Shown: positions 61,940 to 64,000 of the stretch, piece after piece
Layout of the letters: each line of letters starts with the position of its first letter
How positions within the stretch are numbered: the stretch's first letter is position 1
Origin: PALG01 sp964495885
GTDB lineage: Bacteria; Bacteroidota; Bacteroidia; Flavobacteriales; Flavobacteriaceae
Assembly: GCA_964495885.1 (NCBI GenBank)
Contig: CAZBWO010000001.1
Location: 62,001 to 126,000, forward strand
Direction of reading: 5' to 3'
DNA length: 64,000 bases
The notes under the pieces: model-generated
What the model was told of the DNA's origin: nothing
Database searches by the model: none
The model's input: the letters and a program-made list of their open reading frames with translations, nothing else
Translations under genes and position numbers: made by a program

Positions 61940-63247
61940 ATGAGAATTCTAAAAAATATATTACTCGCAAGTATTATTTGTATTGGGCTTCAGGTTTGGG
62001 CACAACAAACCCCAGCCCCAGAACAAACTGAAACCATTATACTTAAAGGTGGAACAGCACACTTAGGGAACGGAAATAGTATTCCCAATAGCATTATTGT
62101 ATTGGAAAATGGAAAGATTTCCTTGATAAGCGGGCCTTCCGGTCCTGAAAAAACAGGAAAGGTTATAGACGTTTCCGGAAAACATATTTATCCAGGAATC
62201 ATTGCACCGGTTTCCACTTTAGGATTGGGGGAAATTGATGCGATCCGTCCAACACAGGACTATGATGAAATTGGGGATTTCATTCCGAATATTAGAAGTA
62301 TCATCGCATACAATGCCGAAAGTAAAGTTGTAGAAAGTATGCGTCCAAATGGAGTCCTTGTAGCTCAAATTACTCCCCAAGGTGGAGATATTTCAGGAAC
62401 ATCGTCTATTGTTCAATTGGACGCTTGGAATTGGGAGGATGCTGCTGTTAAAACAGACGATGGTATCCATCTGCATTGGCCCAGTAGTATGCGGCAAGGT
62501 AGATGGTGGAGAGGTGAGGAACGTGGTTGGAAGCCAAATAATGACTATGATAAAGATATTGCCAAATTTAATAGCTACCTCAACAATGCAAAAGCCTATG
62601 GAAAGGGAAATCAAACAAGCACGAATGAGGGTTTTAAAGCCATGCAAGGGCTCTTTGACGGCACCAAAAAGTGTTACCTCTACGCACAAGGAGAACGTGA
62701 AATTATAGATGGAATAACCGCATTAAAAGAATTGGGTGTTCAGTCTATTGTCCTGGTTGGTGGTTACGAAGCATATAAGGTGATTCCGTTTTTGAAACAG
62801 CATCAAATTCCAGTAATTGTAGATAGGGTTCATAGTACTCCTAATGCAGATGATGATGATTATGACCTTCCATATAAATTACCCAAATTATTGGTTGATG
62901 GAGGTCTTTTGGTAGCGCTTAATGCACGTGGGCAAATGGAACGTATGAATACCCGAAACCTCCCTTTTTATGCAGGGCAAGTAGCGGGACAAGGACTTGA
63001 TAAAGAGGTTGCTTTGCAGTTAGTTACCAGTAATACGGCTAAAATATTGGGCATTGATGACACTTATGGGACTTTGGATATTGGAAAAAGTGCTACCCTT
63101 TTTGTTAGTGAAGGAGATGCATTGGATATGCGGGGGAATGTTATAACCCATGCTTTTATAGATGGAAGGGAAGTTTCCTTGGAAACCCATCAAACAGAGC
63201 TTTGGAAAAGATATGCTGAAAAATATGGACAAAAAACCGAAAAATAG
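61940..63247 (+). CDS. Exported amidohydrolase-like protein, probably lacking the metal site
   Basis: The 435-residue protein begins MRILKNILLASIICIGLQVWAQ, a signal peptide, at the ATG at 61940. It has the composite-domain strands of amidohydrolases (ENGKISLISGP..GKVIDVSGKHIYPG and LDIGKSATLFVSEGDALDMRGN), but the H-x-H after strand 1 is replaced by APVSTLG. It resembles the first, degenerate module of its upstream neighbour and may be a non-catalytic partner of it. Confidence 0.85.
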   Translation: MRILKNILLASIICIGLQVWAQQTPAPEQTETIILKGGTAHLGNGNSIPNSIIVLENGKISLISGPSGPEKTGKVIDVSGKHIYPGIIAPVSTLGLGEIDAIRPTQDYDEIGDFIPNIRSIIAYNAESKVVESMRPNGVLVAQITPQGGDISGTSSIVQLDAWNWEDAAVKTDDGIHLHWPSSMRQGRWWRGEERGWKPNNDYDKDIAKFNSYLNNAKAYGKGNQTSTNEGFKAMQGLFDGTKKCYLYAQGEREIIDGITALKELGVQSIVLVGGYEAYKVIPFLKQHQIPVIVDRVHSTPNADDDDYDLPYKLPKLLVDGGLLVALNARGQMERMNTRNLPFYAGQVAGQGLDKEVALQLVTSNTAKILGIDDTYGTLDIGKSATLFVSEGDALDMRGNVITHAFIDGREVSLETHQTELWKRYAEKYGQKTEK

Positions 63248-63276
63248 ATAGTCTAAAATCTTTGTACATTCTATTC

Positions 63277-63307
63277 AAAAAACGAATCCTTATGGGTTCG
63301 TTTTTTT
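63277..63307. terminator. Bidirectional terminator
   Basis: The stem AAAAAACGAATCC / GGGTTCGTTTTTT with a TTAT loop ends the amidohydrolase operon and also contains the stop codon of the convergent DUF779 gene. Confidence 0.88.
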
Positions 63308-63655
63308 ATTGAAGTACGCGTCTTCGGCTTCGGTCAATAATCTGGAATGAATAATAAAGCGAACGCCCAAAGGAATCTCCAACGAAAAACTGGACCCTCT
63401 TCCTTCAGTAATATCGATAGTTAGAAAAGTATGTTTCCAATATTCAAATTGGTCTTGATTCATGTAAAAATTTACTTCAGCAATGGTTCCAAGTAGAATA
63501 TCACTTTCATCGAGATACATTTCATCCTTTTCAAAAATCATAGGAGAAGAACCGTCACAGCAGCCACCACTTTGATGAAAAATTAATGGCCCATGCTTTT
63601 CCTTTAGCTGTTCAACTATCTTAGTGGCCTCTTCCGTAATTGCTAATCTTTCCAT
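63290..63655 (-). CDS. DUF779 protein associated with aldehyde dehydrogenase
   Basis: The 121-residue protein (from MERLAITEEATK; an alternative in-frame ATG at 63670 adds five residues) has the DUF779 motif HGPLIFHQSGGCCDGSSPM and LEIPLGVRFIIHSR. The double cysteine and glycine run suggests a metal or redox site. DUF779 genes commonly follow acetaldehyde dehydrogenase genes, as here. Function is unknown. Confidence 0.88.
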   Translation of the reverse strand: MERLAITEEATKIVEQLKEKHGPLIFHQSGGCCDGSSPMIFEKDEMYLDESDILLGTIAEVNFYMNQDQFEYWKHTFLTIDITEGRGSSFSLEIPLGVRFIIHSRLLTEAEDAYFNKKTNP

Positions 63656-63671
63656 AAGTTCAAAATACATA

Positions 63672-63699
63672 AAAAAAGGCTGGATTAAAACCCAGCCTT
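63672..63699 (-). terminator. Terminator after the aldehyde dehydrogenase gene
   Basis: AAGGCTGG/CCAGCCTT form a stem followed on the minus strand by seven Ts. It lies between the aldehyde dehydrogenase stop and the DUF779 start, so DUF779 is expressed by read-through or from a weak promoter. Confidence 0.75.
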
Positions 63700-63715
63700 C
63701 AGCTTAAACTAACTA

Positions 63716-64000
63716 TTAAAAGAAACCAAGTTTATTCTTATCGTAAGAGATAAGCATGTTCTTGGTTTGTCGGTAATGATCCATCATCATCACGTGGGTT
63801 TCGCGGCCAAATCCGGATTTTTTATACCCGCCAAAAGGAGCATGCGCTGGGTAGGCATGATAGCAGTTAACCCATACGCGGCCTGCCTTAATGGCCCTTG
63901 GGATTTGATATAATTGATGTGCATCACGCGTCCACACACCGGCCCCCAATCCGTATAGAGTGTCATTGGCAATTTCAAGTGCTTCCGCTTCATCCTTGAA
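63716..64000 (-). CDS. Aldehyde dehydrogenase, C-terminal part (runs off the window)
   Basis: The final 94 residues of an NAD-dependent aldehyde dehydrogenase are present: ANDTLYGLGAGVWTRD, KAGRVWVNCYHAYPAHAPFGGYKKSGFGRETH and an ending YDKNKLGFF. The motif order and the HAPFGGYKKSG loop match the ExaC/AldB group of acetaldehyde dehydrogenases. The catalytic cysteine region lies beyond position 64000. It is partial only because of the window edge. Confidence 0.93.
   Translation of the reverse strand, partial: FKDEAEALEIANDTLYGLGAGVWTRDAHQLYQIPRAIKAGRVWVNCYHAYPAHAPFGGYKKSGFGRETHVMMMDHYRQTKNMLISYDKNKLGFF

Noticed and set aside
1..64000. CRISPR arrays, insertion sequences, prophage or rRNA genes
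   Set aside because: No spaced direct repeats, transposase or integrase genes, phage proteins or rRNA segments were found on either strand.

Overview
The window comes from a member of the Bacteroidota, almost certainly the family Flavobacteriaceae. The signs are a protein with a type IX secretion C-terminal sorting domain, a gliding-motility lipoprotein of the GldI type, fused ccoNO and other flavobacterial cbb3 oxidase features, the parA-parB-DUF5683-dapB-lepB gene order, and repeated promoter elements of the Bacteroidota form TAnnTTTG. Base composition looks AT-rich and even. I see no insertion sequence, prophage or CRISPR array.

Layout. 0-4.1 kb: a large secreted protein and thioredoxin reductase. 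4.2-33.6 kb: a long low-oxygen block. It holds the complete cbb3 oxidase structural and assembly set (ccoS-NO-Q-P-G-H, a SafE-like protein, ccoI), five tandem-domain universal stress proteins, a short HPF, an ATP-cone/endonuclease-like protein coupled to a beta-CASP nuclease, a sulfur-relay operon (flavoprotein, TusE/DsrC, DsrE), a FadL-type outer membrane protein, a YceI-porin operon, and a PAS histidine kinase with a receiver-Crp/Fnr fusion regulator. Thioredoxin, deoC and deoD lie inside this block, and a tRNA-Pro(GGG) and a PQQ-type sugar dehydrogenase lie near its end. 33.6-42.5 kb: cytochrome c, udk, ftsB-like, methylmalonyl-CoA mutase (both subunits), a dienoyl-CoA reductase-like SDR, parAB and dapB. 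42.5-57.7 kb: housekeeping genes (lepB, WbqC, EEP hydrolase, two rhomboids, mutL, ribH, recF, DciA-like, ndk, DHH phosphoesterase, gldI, a cyclophilin-FKBP fusion, pepD). 57.8-64 kb: DUF3810, two amidohydrolase-family exported proteins, DUF779, and the 3' end of an aldehyde dehydrogenase that runs off the window.

The main discovery is a regulon that can be read from the DNA. Eleven intergenic copies of a 14-bp dyad, [AC]TGA[TC]-N4-[AGC]TCAT (FNR/FixK-like), lie between 4.7 and 33.6 kb. In every case the dyad centre is exactly 33 bp upstream of the centre of a TAnnTTTG-like -7 element, which is class II activator geometry (about -41). None was seen in intergenic DNA from 34 to 64 kb. The likely regulator is encoded in the same block: a FixL-like PAS kinase (candidate haem His66, Arg86) followed by a one-piece receiver plus Crp/Fnr protein that has no Fe-S cysteine set. 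One of the eleven promoters drives no protein gene. It reads into a structured segment of about 107 nt that ends in an intrinsic terminator, which is a strong candidate for an FnrS-like small RNA induced by low oxygen.
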